From Saccharopolyspora erythraea NRRL 2338 (GTDB taxonomy: Bacteria > Actinomycetota > Actinomycetes > Mycobacteriales > Pseudonocardiaceae), in NCBI RefSeq assembly GCF_000062885.1, contig NC_009142.1, positions 8,148,806-8,212,805 of the forward strand: DNA of 64,000 nt. The letters are read 5' to 3'. The notes under the pieces are model-generated. The model did not search any database and had not been told where the DNA came from. It was given only the letters and a program-made list of their open reading frames with translations. Positions within the stretch are counted from its first letter, which is position 1. Each line of letters begins with the position of its first letter. The position numbers and the translations under genes were made by a program. Shown one piece after another: positions 26,891 to 35,964 of the stretch.

Positions 26891-28087
26891 TCAGGCCATC
26901 GTGACCGCGTTGCGCCCGGCCGCCTTGGCGGCCAGCAGCGCCGCGTCCGCGGCGACCAGCAGGTCCGACAGCTCGTAGCCGAACCGCGAGGTCGTCGCGA
27001 CGCCGATGCTGACGGTCAGGTCGTTGAGCTCGCGGTAGTTGCCCTTGATGTCGCGCGCCGGTACCGACAGCGACGCGGTGGAGATGCGCACCCGGTTGGC
27101 GACCGTGCACGCGATCTCGGAGTTGGCGCCCGGCAGCAGGACCACGAACTCCTCACCGCCGAACCGGCCGACGACGTCCTCGCGCCGCACGCTGCCCCGC
27201 AGCATCAGCGCCACCGCCGCGAGCACGGCGTCGCCGGCCATGTGGCCTATCTCGTCGTTTACGCGCTTGAAGTGGTCCAGGTCGAGCAGCAGCACCGCGG
27301 TCGGGTGCGAACGCGCCCGGGCGCGGGCCAGCTCCACGCGGGCCAGCCGGTCCCAGTGCATCGCGTTGGCGAGCCCGGTCTTGCCGTCCCGCTGCGCCGA
27401 ACGCCGCCACTGCGGCAGCTGGCTGGCCAGGTCGAGCAGCGCCAGCGGCGGACCCGCCAGCAGCGCGCTGGCCGGTTCGGCGACCAGCGCGATGGCCAGC
27501 AGCCCGCCGAGGCTCGCCGCGACGATCCCCAGCAGCACGTCGATCGGATCCCCCAGCACCTCCTGGCGCGGCGCCGCCGGGTTGCGCAGCCGCAACCCGA
27601 TCGCCACCACCAGCGCCCGCACCACCAGCAGCACGGCACCGACCAGCACGAACTGCACCGGCGACCAGCCGGGATGCTCCCAGCCCGCGACCCAGCGGGC
27701 GGAGAACACCGCGATGGTGGTCGCGGCGGTGGTGAACATCCAGCGGTGCAGCTCCGGCCGGACGTCGAGCACCCCGTGCAACGCGGGTCCGAGCAGCAGC
27801 AGGACCAGCAGGTTCGGCGGCAGCGTCAGCACGCCGGCGGCCAGGTACGTGATGTGGATCGTCCACGGGTTGCGGCGCACCTGGTGGCGCATGGTGATCG
27901 ACACCGAGGTCGCCACGATGACGGTACCCGCGGTGATCGCCAGCATCGTGAACATGATGAGGTCGCGTTGCTGCGGTGGCCGCGAGGTGGCCACGACCGG
28001 AACGACCAGACCGAGTGCCGATGCCTGCACGAGAAGTACGTAGACCAGTGCCGGTGGACGAAGTCTCCACAACAGCCATCCCCCCAT
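26891..28087 (-). CDS. membrane-bound GGDEF diguanylate cyclase
   Basis: 398 residues. The N-terminal about 215 residues hold six or so membrane helices (ALVYVLLVQASALGLVVPVV; LITMLAITAGT-like; VQFVLVGAVLLVVRALVVAI; LLGIVAASLGGLLAIALVAE). The C-terminal GGDEF domain is complete: LLLDLDHFKRVNDEIGHMAG, the signature RFGGEEFVVLLPGA, the strand LTVSIGVATT and LLVAADAALLAAKAAGRNAV. It should make cyclic di-GMP at the membrane. No EAL domain and no RxxD-type I-site is obvious. Convergent with the transporter gene. Confidence 0.9.
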   Translation of the reverse strand: MGGWLLWRLRPPALVYVLLVQASALGLVVPVVATSRPPQQRDLIMFTMLAITAGTVIVATSVSITMRHQVRRNPWTIHITYLAAGVLTLPPNLLVLLLLGPALHGVLDVRPELHRWMFTTAATTIAVFSARWVAGWEHPGWSPVQFVLVGAVLLVVRALVVAIGLRLRNPAAPRQEVLGDPIDVLLGIVAASLGGLLAIALVAEPASALLAGPPLALLDLASQLPQWRRSAQRDGKTGLANAMHWDRLARVELARARARSHPTAVLLLDLDHFKRVNDEIGHMAGDAVLAAVALMLRGSVRREDVVGRFGGEEFVVLLPGANSEIACTVANRVRISTASLSVPARDIKGNYRELNDLTVSIGVATTSRFGYELSDLLVAADAALLAAKAAGRNAVTMA

Positions 28088-28267
28088 GAAGCCTTCTCAC
28101 CTCCCCCAGGCGAGCTTGGCACAGCACCCCATCCGGCAGAAGGGCACGAACCGGGGCCATTCGGGTTGAGCCGGACGGTGATCACAAACACGCAGAGTGC
28201 CTATTCCGGCGGTCTCGGTACTCACGCGCAGTGAGGCAGGATGTTGCAGTTGGAAGGAGCCGCAGAC

Positions 28268-29479
28268 GTGTCCACAGCGCACACATCCCCCACGCCGGGG
28301 CACCCGACGTCGTCGCCGCAGCCCCGCGTCACCGACGGCCGCTCACCCATCTGGCGTGCGCACAACGCATTTCGGGTGGTTACGTTCCTGTACGCGTGCG
28401 TGTGGTTCGCCGTCCAGTACCGGGACTACGTCCGGCCCTGGCTCGCGGTGGCGATCCTCGCGGTGATGCTGCTGTGGACGGTCTTCACGATCTGGCGCTA
28501 CCGGAAGCGCTCCGGCCGCACCAACAAGCTGGTGTTCGCCGACCAGGTGCTGGTCACGGCGCTGGTGCTGCTCTGCGAGTTCGTCATGAGCGAGCCGTCG
28601 ATGAAGAACGGCGACCCCTCCGTCGTCAGCGTCTGGCACGCGACGGCGATCACCGCGGCGGCCGCCCAGTGGGGCCTGGTCGGCGGCGGGATCTCGGGTG
28701 TCGTCGCCTCGGGCTGCAACTTCCTCATCCGGTGGACCGTCACCCCGGCGATGTGGATGGACACCCTCCTGATGGTGGGCACCGGCCTGCTGCTGGGGAT
28801 GGCGTCGGACACCGCGCGCCGGTCAACCGAGCGGCTGGCCCGCGCGCTGCGCGCGGAGGCCGCCACCGCCGAGCGGGAACGGCTCGCGCGTTCCATCCAC
28901 GACAGCGTTCTGCAGGTGCTCGCGCGGGTGCGCAAACGCGGCAACGAGCTCGGCGGGGAGGCCGCCGAACTGGGCAAGCTCGCGGGAGAGCAGGAGATCG
29001 CGCTGCGTTCGCTGATCGCGACAACGCCGCCGGACCCCACCGAGGACGGCGAGACCGACTTCGCCGCGCAGCTCCAGGTTCTGCGCACCGGCAAGGTGCA
29101 GGTGTCGGTGCCCGCGACGCAGGTCATGCTGCCCGAGCAGGTCGGTTCCGACCTCTACGCCGTGGTGCGGGAGGCGCTGGCCAACGTGGAACGGCACGCG
29201 GGCGAGGACGCCAAGGCGTGGGTGCTGCTGGAGGACCTGCCGGAGGAGATCGTGCTCAGCATCCGCGACAACGGCCCCGGGATACCCGACGGCAGGCTCG
29301 ACGAGGCCGCCGCGGAGGGCCGGATGGGTGTCGCCCAGTCGATCCGCGGCCGGATCCACAGCCTCGGTGGCACGATCACGCTCGACACTGCCCCCGGAGA
29401 GGGCACGGAATGGGAGGTACGGGTCCCTCGCGGCGACGGCGCGGGCCCTGCCAAGCGCCGCGAAGGAGGACAACGATGA
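28268..29479 (+). CDS. MacS-like sensor histidine kinase (DUF5931 N-terminal domain)
   Basis: 403 residues from GTG 28268, which has AAGGAG 8 nt upstream (a TTG at 28241 would be the longest frame). Four membrane helices in residues about 30-190 are followed by the HisKA_3-type dimerisation box ERERLARSIHDSVLQVLARV with phospho-accepting His. The ATPase domain has an N-box (VVREALANVERHAG), a G1 box (IRDNGPGIP) and GRMGVAQSIRGRIHSLGGTI. It overlaps the response regulator by ATGA. The family is actinobacterial (MacRS in Streptomyces, controlling envelope genes). Confidence 0.9.
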   Translation: MSTAHTSPTPGHPTSSPQPRVTDGRSPIWRAHNAFRVVTFLYACVWFAVQYRDYVRPWLAVAILAVMLLWTVFTIWRYRKRSGRTNKLVFADQVLVTALVLLCEFVMSEPSMKNGDPSVVSVWHATAITAAAAQWGLVGGGISGVVASGCNFLIRWTVTPAMWMDTLLMVGTGLLLGMASDTARRSTERLARALRAEAATAERERLARSIHDSVLQVLARVRKRGNELGGEAAELGKLAGEQEIALRSLIATTPPDPTEDGETDFAAQLQVLRTGKVQVSVPATQVMLPEQVGSDLYAVVREALANVERHAGEDAKAWVLLEDLPEEIVLSIRDNGPGIPDGRLDEAAAEGRMGVAQSIRGRIHSLGGTITLDTAPGEGTEWEVRVPRGDGAGPAKRREGGQR

Positions 29480-30150
29480 CCGAGCCGCACGTCTCCGTGA
29501 TGGTGGTCGACGATCACCCGATGTGGCGTGACGGAGTGGCGAGGGATCTCCAGGAGCGCGGCTTCGAGGTGCGCGCGACCAGCGGGGACGCCGTCTCGGC
29601 GCTGCGGATCGCGCGCACCGTGAAGCCGGACGTGGTGCTGATGGACCTCAACCTCGGGGACACCTCCGGGGTCGAGGCGTCCCGCCAGATCACCCAGGAG
29701 ATCCCCGGCACGAGGGTGCTGGTGCTCTCGGCCAGCGGCGAGCACAGCGACGTGCTCGAAGCGGTGAAGGCCGGCGCGTCGGGCTACCTGGTCAAGTCCG
29801 CGTCGGTGGACGAGCTGGTCGACGCGGTGCAGCGGACCGCGGCCGGGGACGCGGTGTTCACGGCGGGGCTCGCCGGCCTGGTTCTGGGCGAGTACCGGCG
29901 GATGGCGGTCACGCCGGACTCCGGAGACCGCGCGCCGCAGCTGACCGACCGGGAGACCGAGGTGCTGCGGCAGGTCGCCAAGGGCCTGACCGCCCGCCAG
30001 ATCGCCAACAAGCTGGTGATCTCGCACCGGACGGTGGAGAACCACGTGCAGTCGACGCTGCGCAAGCTCCAGCTGCACAACAGGGTTGAGCTCGCGCGCT
30101 ACGCGATCGAGCACGGCCTCGACCAGGAGGCCGACCCGGACCAGCGGTGA
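29476..30150 (+). CDS. NarL/LuxR-family response regulator (MacR-like)
   Basis: 224 residues. The receiver domain has VMVVDDHPMWRDGVAR with the acidic pair, phospho-acceptor in DVVLMDLNLGD, and the lysine in GYLVKSASVDELVDAV. The LuxR-type helix-turn-helix is LTDRETEVLRQVAKGLTARQ and HRTVENHVQSTLRKL. The start codon overlaps the kinase stop, so both are translated together. Target genes are unknown; no obvious operator repeats occur nearby. Confidence 0.93.
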   Translation: MTEPHVSVMVVDDHPMWRDGVARDLQERGFEVRATSGDAVSALRIARTVKPDVVLMDLNLGDTSGVEASRQITQEIPGTRVLVLSASGEHSDVLEAVKAGASGYLVKSASVDELVDAVQRTAAGDAVFTAGLAGLVLGEYRRMAVTPDSGDRAPQLTDRETEVLRQVAKGLTARQIANKLVISHRTVENHVQSTLRKLQLHNRVELARYAIEHGLDQEADPDQR

Positions 30151-30156
30151 GGGTGC

Positions 30157-30179
30157 GCGGGCCGCCGTCGGCGGCCCGC
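30157..30179. terminator. terminator between the response regulator gene and ptsI
   Basis: GCGGGCCGCC (30157-30166) pairs perfectly with GGCGGCCCGC (30170-30179) around GTC, in the 33-nt gap between convergent genes. Confidence 0.75.
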
Positions 30180-30183
30180 CCCG

Positions 30184-31821
30184 TCAGCCCAGCGCTTCCC
30201 GCGCCCGCTGCCGGGCCTCGGCCGGGTCGGCTGCGCCCAGCGCCGCTTCGGCCGCCCGCCGACAGGCGTCCAGCGAACCGCCGGCGACGGCCGCTCCGAC
30301 GCCGGTCACCGCCGCCGGGACCATCGACAGGCTGGTGACGCCCAGCCCCACCAGGACGCGGGCGAGCAGCGGGTCGGCGGCGGCCTCGCCGCAGACGCCG
30401 ACCGGCTTGCCCAGCTCGGCACCCGCCTCGCCGACCATCCCGACGAGCCGCAGCAACGCCGGCTGCCACGGGTCGTTGAGCGCGGCCAGCGCGCCCGCCA
30501 TCCGGTCGGCGGCGAAGACGTACTGGGCCAGGTCGTTGGTGCCGATGCTGACGAAGTCGACGACCTCGAGGATCTCCCGCGCGCTGAGCGCGGCGGCGGG
30601 GACCTCGATCATCACCCCGGCCCGGCCGAGACCGGCGGCGCGCACCCGCCCGGCGAACCACGCCGCTTCCGAGGCGGTGGAGACCATCGGCGCCATCACC
30701 GACACGTCGGCGCCGGAGTCGGCGGCGGCACCGGCGATCGCCTCGAGCTGGCGGTCGAGCACGCCTTGGCGGTCGAAGGACACCCGCACACCGCGCACTC
30801 CGAGCGCCGGGTTGGGTTCCACACCCATGTTGAGGAAAGCCAGCGGCTTGTCCGCCCCGGCGTCGAGGGTGCGCACCACGACCGGCCTGCCCGTGAACGG
30901 TGCGAGGATCGCGCCGTAGGCCGAGCGCTGGGTCGCCACCGGCGGCTCGTCGTCGGCGGCGAGGTAGCAGAACTCGGTGCGGAACAGGCCGACGCCCTGC
31001 GCCCCGGCCTCGACGGCGGTGCGGGCATCGGCGACCGACCCGATGTTGGCCACGATATTCACCGCGTGGCCGTCGGCCGTGGCACCGACGCCGTTCCACT
31101 CGGCGGGCGCGCCCCGCTGGGCGGCTTCGGCAGGCACCGCGTCGTCGAGCGTCTCGACCTCGCCGGTGTCGCCGTCGACGACCGCGCCGGCGAACCCGGT
31201 GTCCTCGAACAGCCCGCGCACCGCGACCACTGCGGGGATTCCCAGCGCCCGCGCGAGGATCGCGGTGTGGCTGGTCGGCCCGCCTTCCTCGGTGACCAGC
31301 GCGAGGACCATGGCGGGGTCGAGGTCGGCGGTGTCGGCGGGCGCGAGGTCGTGGGCGACGAGGATGCTCGGCTCCTCCAGCTCCGGGACGCCTGGCGGGG
31401 TGATGCCGAGCAGCTCGGCGATGATCCGGTCGCGCACGTCCTGGACGTCGCGGGCGCGCTCTGCCATGTAGCCGCCCGCCGAGCGCAGCGCGTCGGCGAA
31501 GCCGCCTGCCGCTTCGTGGACCGCGCGCGCCGCGGACAGCGAGCGGCTGGTGACGAGCTGTTCGGCCTGGCTGGTCAGCGCGGGGTCCATCGCCATGGCG
31601 GCGGTGGTTTCCAGGATCGCCTTGGCGTCGCCGTCGACGCGCGAAGCGCGCTGGAAGAGGCGTTCGCCGACGGCGTCGGCGGCGGGGCGGATGCGGGCGG
31701 CCTCGGCCGCGGGGTCCGCCGGCGCGGGTCCGGAGGCGGGTTCCGGCAGCGGCTCGCTCACCCTGGCGACCGGTCCGGAGGCGCGGCCGGAGCTGACTCC
31801 GACACCACTCAAACGAGACAT
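30184..31821 (-). CDS. ptsI: phosphoenolpyruvate-protein phosphotransferase (PTS enzyme I)
   Basis: 545 residues. The HPr-binding helical region is followed by the phosphohistidine swivel domain with the active-site EEGGPTSHTAILARALGIPA, and the PEP-binding barrel with VRTLDAGADKPLAFLNMG, GVRGVRVSFDRQGVLDRQL and SIGTNDLAQYVFAADR, then VCGEAAADPLLARVLVGLG with the active-site Cys. It passes phosphate from PEP to HPr at the top of the sugar phosphotransferase system. No ptsH or permease gene lies nearby. A DasR-type palindrome covers the start codon. Confidence 0.95.
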   Translation of the reverse strand: MSRLSGVGVSSGRASGPVARVSEPLPEPASGPAPADPAAEAARIRPAADAVGERLFQRASRVDGDAKAILETTAAMAMDPALTSQAEQLVTSRSLSAARAVHEAAGGFADALRSAGGYMAERARDVQDVRDRIIAELLGITPPGVPELEEPSILVAHDLAPADTADLDPAMVLALVTEEGGPTSHTAILARALGIPAVVAVRGLFEDTGFAGAVVDGDTGEVETLDDAVPAEAAQRGAPAEWNGVGATADGHAVNIVANIGSVADARTAVEAGAQGVGLFRTEFCYLAADDEPPVATQRSAYGAILAPFTGRPVVVRTLDAGADKPLAFLNMGVEPNPALGVRGVRVSFDRQGVLDRQLEAIAGAAADSGADVSVMAPMVSTASEAAWFAGRVRAAGLGRAGVMIEVPAAALSAREILEVVDFVSIGTNDLAQYVFAADRMAGALAALNDPWQPALLRLVGMVGEAGAELGKPVGVCGEAAADPLLARVLVGLGVTSLSMVPAAVTGVGAAVAGGSLDACRRAAEAALGAADPAEARQRAREALG

Positions 31822-31833
31822 GGTCTAGACCAT
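31820..31833. promoter_or_regulatory. DasR-type (GntR/HutC) operator overlapping the ptsI start codon
   Basis: ATGGTCTAGACCAT is a perfect 14-bp palindrome containing TGGTCTAGACCA, the core of the published Streptomyces DasR consensus (A-C-TGGTCTAGACCA-G-T). The ptsI ATG lies within it. DasR represses pts and chitin/GlcNAc genes in Actinobacteria until glucosamine-6-phosphate accumulates. Confidence 0.75.
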
Positions 31834-32032
31834 ACCTTCCAGTGTTCCACCTTGGGACGATCGTAGGCACGCATCAACCGTTCGGCCCGCGCGCGACGCA
31901 CACGCTGCGCATTCGCTACGACGTCAGTGGTTCTTACGTCACTCGTACAGAGCAAGGCCTGCATTACCGATGAGTAACGCATGAGTAGGCGTACGGATCC
32001 CCGGGGCCACCCGGAAGCAGCAATCTTGGGTC

Positions 32033-32407
32033 ATGGCACAGCACCACGGAGCACCAGCCGCGATCGCCGAACCGACCCCGAACTCGATCACCGGTGAGAT
32101 CGACCGCGTCACCGCGATGCTCGCGGTGATGAGCCGGACCGGAGGCGCGGCGGAGCCGGACAGACCGGATCCCCGAACCGACCGGGAGCGCAGAACCAAC
32201 GCACAGGACGAACTTCCGCCGACCAGAGATGAGGTACCGCAGATGCACGTGCCCATTCCAGGAGAACCGGTCGACACGAGCTTCGCCGACCAGCGCCGGA
32301 ACGCCGGTGCCGCCGACCCGTTCCACGAGGCCGAGGAGGAACACCGCCGCAGCAGGAGGTTCCACGCCTCCTCCGGCCGCATCGGCCCCGTTCTCGTGAT
32401 GGCCTGA
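32033..32407 (+). CDS. small hydrophilic protein of unknown function
   Basis: 124 residues starting MAQHHGAPAAIAEPTPNS. Third codon positions are strongly G/C as in real genes of this genome. The middle is Pro/Arg/Asp-rich and probably disordered (MSRTGGAAEPDRPDPRTDRE). I recognise no domain. No good ribosome-binding site precedes the ATG. A clear hairpin terminator follows 63 nt downstream in the same direction, supporting a transcription unit. Overlapping minus-strand frames are less coding-like. The direct repeat ATGAGTA (31970-31976, 31981-31987) lies upstream. Confidence 0.5.
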   Translation: MAQHHGAPAAIAEPTPNSITGEIDRVTAMLAVMSRTGGAAEPDRPDPRTDRERRTNAQDELPPTRDEVPQMHVPIPGEPVDTSFADQRRNAGAADPFHEAEEEHRRSRRFHASSGRIGPVLVMA

Positions 32408-32469
32408 CGTAGCTCGGACCGGGGGGTTTCGAGCCGATCAGCACATCGAGGGACCACTGTGGAGGATCG

Positions 32470-32503
32470 TGTCCGGTGGGTTCTGCGTCCCACCCACCGG
32501 ACA
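32470..32503 (+). terminator. terminator after the small hypothetical gene
   Basis: TGTCCGGTGGGT (32470-32481) pairs with ACCCACCGGACA (32492-32503) over 12 perfect base pairs, followed by CCTTTC. Confidence 0.7.
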
Positions 32504-32704
32504 CCTTTCACTCCGGAGACGCGATACGGCCGTTCGCGTCCACCCGTTCGAGGGTAATTTGCGGGCACCCCGCATCTTTTCGGCCCCGTCGAGCGTCAGA
32601 CTCTATTAGTTGATGCTCGTCGGTATCGCGCCACCGACGATCTCAACAAAGCCGGGAGCCGACCGCAACGCCCCCCGTGCGGTCGGCCCCTGGTAGTTCT
32701 CCAG

Positions 32705-32736
32705 GCGCCGCGGCGGATTCCGCCAGCGGCGCTTTT
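32705..32736 (+). terminator. second plus-strand hairpin with T-run; the gap 32408-32739 holds no gene
   Basis: GCGCCGC-GGCGG and CCGCC-A-GCGGCGC form a 12-bp stem with an ATT loop and one bulged A, then TTTT. It points in the plus direction and ends just before the convergent glutaredoxin stop. A third hairpin, GCCGACCGCA / TGCGGTCGGC (32658-32687), lies in the same gap and could end the minus-strand gene. Confidence 0.6.
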
Positions 32737-32739
32737 CGT

Positions 32740-33075
32740 TCAGCCGTGCGTGCTGTCCTTGGACTTGGAGAATCCCAGCGCGTTGAGCGCTCCGCGCACC
32801 GCCGAAGGCCGCTGCGCGGGCAGCAGTTCCGGGGCGTGTTGCGCGACCGCCTCCAGCACGGCCCGCGACGACGGGTTCACCGCCGACCACGACCCGACGA
32901 CGACGGTCGGCACCGTCTCGTTGCCGTCGGCGATCGAGCGCACCACCGCCGCCGCTTCCGGGTCCTGCCAGATGTCGACCTCGGTGAACTCCAGGCCTTC
33001 CCGCCGGAGCCCGGCGCGCAGCGACGTGCAGAACGGGCAGCCCGGGCGGGTGTACACGACGACTTCCTGCGACAC
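32740..33075 (-). CDS. glutaredoxin / mycoredoxin-like protein
   Basis: 111 residues from GTG 33075 (GAGGAG upstream). Thioredoxin fold with active site VVVYTRPGCPFCTSLRAGLR, the cis-Pro region ETVPTVVVGSWSAVNPSS, and a short C-terminal extension (FSKSKDSTHG). The CPFC motif and TVPTVVVG match actinobacterial glutaredoxin-like (mycoredoxin) proteins that reduce mycothiol mixed disulfides. Whether it works with mycothiol or NrdH-style with thioredoxin reductase is not decidable here. Divergent from the TetR gene. Confidence 0.85.
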   Translation of the reverse strand: MSQEVVVYTRPGCPFCTSLRAGLRREGLEFTEVDIWQDPEAAAVVRSIADGNETVPTVVVGSWSAVNPSSRAVLEAVAQHAPELLPAQRPSAVRGALNALGFSKSKDSTHG

Positions 33076-33269
33076 GGCTCTCCTCTTCTCTGCCGGCTTG
33101 CGCGTCCGGTGGGCCAACGGTCCGGCTCGGACGGATATTCCAGCGGTCGCCGGGTGGGACGCTCCCACCGGCCCCGACCATTAATGGCGTCAACTTTGTG
33201 AACATCGTTAATCGAGGTCGTTCGCTACTGTAGCCACCCGGCACGGACACCGAGACGATGGAGCGGCAG

Positions 33270-33980
33270 ATGACCGAGGTCACCCGGCGCGAACGGATGC
33301 GGGCGGCGACCGACCAGGAGATCCGCCACCACGCACGCGCACTTCTCGTCGGCCACGGACGCGACGCGGTCACCCTGCGCGCCATCGCACGCGAGCTCGG
33401 CATCACCGCGCCGGCGCTCTACCGCTACTACGACTCGCGCGAGGACCTGCTGCGCACCCTCTGCGACGACATCTGCACCGACCTGGCGGCAGTGCTCTCG
33501 GCCGGCCTCGAACCCGCCGACGCCGACTACCGCGAGCGGGTCTTCGCGGTGTGCCGGGCGTTCCGGCAGTGGGCGCTGGAGCACCCGCAGGAGTTCTCGC
33601 TGGTGTTCGGCAGCCCGCCCGCCGAGACCGACCGCCGCTCCGGGCAGGACCAGTTCGCCGGTGTCTTCCTCCGGTTCGTCGGCCCGCTGATGGCCGAAGG
33701 CGTGTCGCAGGACAACCTGGCGTCGGTGCCCGACGCGGGTCACCTCGACTTCTCGCGCGAGCAGCGGGAACTCGCCGAGGCGTTCGCCGCCAAGGGGATC
33801 GAGGTGCCGCCGGAGGCGCTGCGGCCGGAGGCCGTCTACGCGCTGCTGCGCTGGTGGGTCCGCCTCTACGGGCACGTCGCGCTGGAGGTGTTCGGGCGGT
33901 TCCCGTTCGACCTCAACCACGCCGACATGCTTTTCGACTCGATGCTCTCGGAACTGGCCCGGGAGATCGGCCTCCAGTAG
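33270..33980 (+). CDS. TetR-family regulator with WHG-type C-terminal domain
   Basis: 236 residues from ATG 33270, which has GGAG 6 nt upstream (ATG 33258 adds four residues). The N-terminal DNA-binding domain reads ARALLVGHGRDAVTLRAIAR, then ELGITAPALYRYYDSREDLL. The ligand domain contains FRQWALEHPQEFSLVFGSP and LRWWVRLYGHVALEVFGRFP, typical of the WHG group. It converges on an acyl-CoA dehydrogenase gene 23 nt away, so regulation of lipid catabolism is a reasonable guess. An AT-rich patch with CATTAATG (33179-33186) lies in its promoter region. Confidence 0.88.
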   Translation: MTEVTRRERMRAATDQEIRHHARALLVGHGRDAVTLRAIARELGITAPALYRYYDSREDLLRTLCDDICTDLAAVLSAGLEPADADYRERVFAVCRAFRQWALEHPQEFSLVFGSPPAETDRRSGQDQFAGVFLRFVGPLMAEGVSQDNLASVPDAGHLDFSREQRELAEAFAAKGIEVPPEALRPEAVYALLRWWVRLYGHVALEVFGRFPFDLNHADMLFDSMLSELAREIGLQ

Positions 33981-34002
33981 TCGACAAGGGTGGCCCGGCA
34001 GG

Positions 34003-35964
34003 TCAGCCCTCGTCGTACGCCCGCTGCGCCTCCTGGCGGCCGGCCTCCGCACCGGTGGCGATCGGGGCGGTCAGCCACTGGTCCGGGATGCCGAAGGACT
34101 CGACGAGGTCCACCGCGTGCGGCCGCAGCCGGCCGCACAGCGCGTTGACCGCCTCGGTGACCGACTTGGCCCGGCGCGAGTTCAGCCGCTCGTGCTCCAA
34201 AAACCAGGCGCGGTCCTCCTCCACCGTGGACAGCACGTACAGGTCGCACAGCCGCTCCAGCACCGCCGCCGTGTCGCGGTCGCGGCACCGCTCGATGCCC
34301 GCGACGAACGCTTCCAGCACGACCCGGTCGACGTGCACCCGCGCCGCCTTCAGCACGTGGTCCTGAGCGTTGTTGAACACCTCGAACGGGTCGGCGTCCT
34401 TGCCCGTCGCCCGCCGCAGCCGCCGCGCCAGTCCGTCGAGCACGTGCTTCTCGCGGTCGTCGAACAGGCGCAGCTGCCAGCCCCGGTCGAAGATGACGTT
34501 CTCGTCGTCCTTGCCCGGCGCGGCGTCGGCGAGCCGCTGCACCAACGGCCGCGCAGCGGTGCGCTCGATGACGGCGCCGACGAACTGGTCGGCGACGAAG
34601 CGGGCCATGCCCAGCGTGCCGATGTCGTCGAACTGGTCCTTGTAGTTGGTCAGCAGCCCCTTGGCGACCAGTTGCAGCAGGACGGTGTTGTCGCCCTCGA
34701 AGGTGGTGAAGACGTCGGTGTCGGCCTTGAGCTGCGGGAGCTGGTTCTCCGCCAGGTAACCCGCGCCGCCGCAGGCCTCGCGGCAGGTCTGGATGGTCTG
34801 CGTGGCGTGCCAGGTGGTGACCGCCTTGAGCCCGGCCGCCCGCGACTCCAGCTCCCGCTGCGCGCGGGCGTCGTCGGAGCTCTGCATGTCGTGCAGGGTG
34901 CTGACCAGCTCCTCCTGCGCGAAGTGCAGCGCGAACGACTTCGCCAGCGCGGGCAGCAGCTTGCGCTGGTGGGCCAGGTAGTCCAGGACGACGGTCTCCT
35001 CGCCGGTGCCGGGCCGCTCGAACTGGCGGCGCGCGTCGGCGTAGCGCAGCGCGATCCGCAGCGCGAGCTTGGCGGCACCGCCCGCGGTGCCCGCCACCGA
35101 GATCCGGCCGCGGATCAGGGTGCCGAGCATGGTGAAGAACCGCTTGCTCTCGTTGGCGATCGGGCTGGCGTAGGTGCCGTCCGGTTCGACGTCGCCGTAG
35201 CGGTTGAGCAGCGCCTCGCGGGGGACGCGCACGTGGTCGAAGGTGAGGCGCCCGTTGTCCACGCCGTTGAGACCGGCCTTGCGGCCGCAGTCCTCGATGT
35301 GCACGCCCGGCAGCGGGTTTCCCCGCTCGTCCCGGATCGGCACCAGCAGCGCGTGCACGCCGTGGCGGTCGCCTCGGGTGATCAGCTGTGCGAACACCAC
35401 CGCCATCCGGCCGTCGCGGGCGGCGTTGCCGATGTACTCCTTGCGCGCCGCCTCGTGCGGGGTGTGGACGACGAACTCCTCGGTCGCCGGGTCGTAGGTG
35501 GCGGTCGTGCGCAGGCGCTGGACGTCGGAGCCGTGGCCGGTCTCGGTCATCGCGAAGCAGCCCGGCAGTTGCAGGTCCATGATCCGGGCCAGGTAGCGGT
35601 CGTGGTGGCGGTCGGTGCCGAGCGCGACGACCGCGCCGCCGAACAGGCCCCACTGCACACCGGCCTTGACCATCAGCGACAGGTTGCCGGACAGCATCTC
35701 CAGCGAGACGACCGAGCCGCCGGTGTCGCCCTGGCCGCCGTGCGAGAGCGGGAAGCCCAGTCCGGTGATCCCGCTCTCGACCAGCAGGTGCAGCTGCTCC
35801 AGCGTCCGCGCGCGGTGGGACTCGGTGTCGAGGTGGTCGCCGGGGGAGAGGTCGACGCCGGTCAGGGCCCGCCGCACGTGGGTCCGCACCTGCGCCCATC
35901 GCCCGTCGAGCAGTTCGGCGAGTTCGGCGCGATCGAAGGAAGCCGGGGTCTTCGGGACGTCCAT
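34003..35964 (-). CDS. large acyl-CoA dehydrogenase / acyl-CoA oxidase-like flavoprotein
   Basis: 653 residues from ATG 35964 (GGAGGG just upstream; the GTG at 35991 would lie upstream of that site). N-terminal helical domain, then the FAD and substrate segments GCFAMTETGHGSDVQRLRTT, RGRISVAGTAGGAAKLALRI and RYADARRQFE, then REACGGAGYLAENQLPQLKA and DVFTTFEGDNTVLLQLVAKG, the latter typical of acyl-CoA oxidases. The extra C-terminal helical domain also matches the oxidase layout. It probably oxidises fatty acyl-CoA in beta-oxidation; electron acceptor (ETF or oxygen) is uncertain. Confidence 0.88.
   Translation of the reverse strand: MDVPKTPASFDRAELAELLDGRWAQVRTHVRRALTGVDLSPGDHLDTESHRARTLEQLHLLVESGITGLGFPLSHGGQGDTGGSVVSLEMLSGNLSLMVKAGVQWGLFGGAVVALGTDRHHDRYLARIMDLQLPGCFAMTETGHGSDVQRLRTTATYDPATEEFVVHTPHEAARKEYIGNAARDGRMAVVFAQLITRGDRHGVHALLVPIRDERGNPLPGVHIEDCGRKAGLNGVDNGRLTFDHVRVPREALLNRYGDVEPDGTYASPIANESKRFFTMLGTLIRGRISVAGTAGGAAKLALRIALRYADARRQFERPGTGEETVVLDYLAHQRKLLPALAKSFALHFAQEELVSTLHDMQSSDDARAQRELESRAAGLKAVTTWHATQTIQTCREACGGAGYLAENQLPQLKADTDVFTTFEGDNTVLLQLVAKGLLTNYKDQFDDIGTLGMARFVADQFVGAVIERTAARPLVQRLADAAPGKDDENVIFDRGWQLRLFDDREKHVLDGLARRLRRATGKDADPFEVFNNAQDHVLKAARVHVDRVVLEAFVAGIERCRDRDTAAVLERLCDLYVLSTVEEDRAWFLEHERLNSRRAKSVTEAVNALCGRLRPHAVDLVESFGIPDQWLTAPIATGAEAGRQEAQRAYDEG

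Noticed and set aside
33179..33222. AT-rich CATTAATG/GTTAAT patch between the glutaredoxin and tetR genes as a TetR operator
   Set aside because: The repeats are only 5-8 bp and irregular; plausible promoter sequence but not strong enough to list as an operator.
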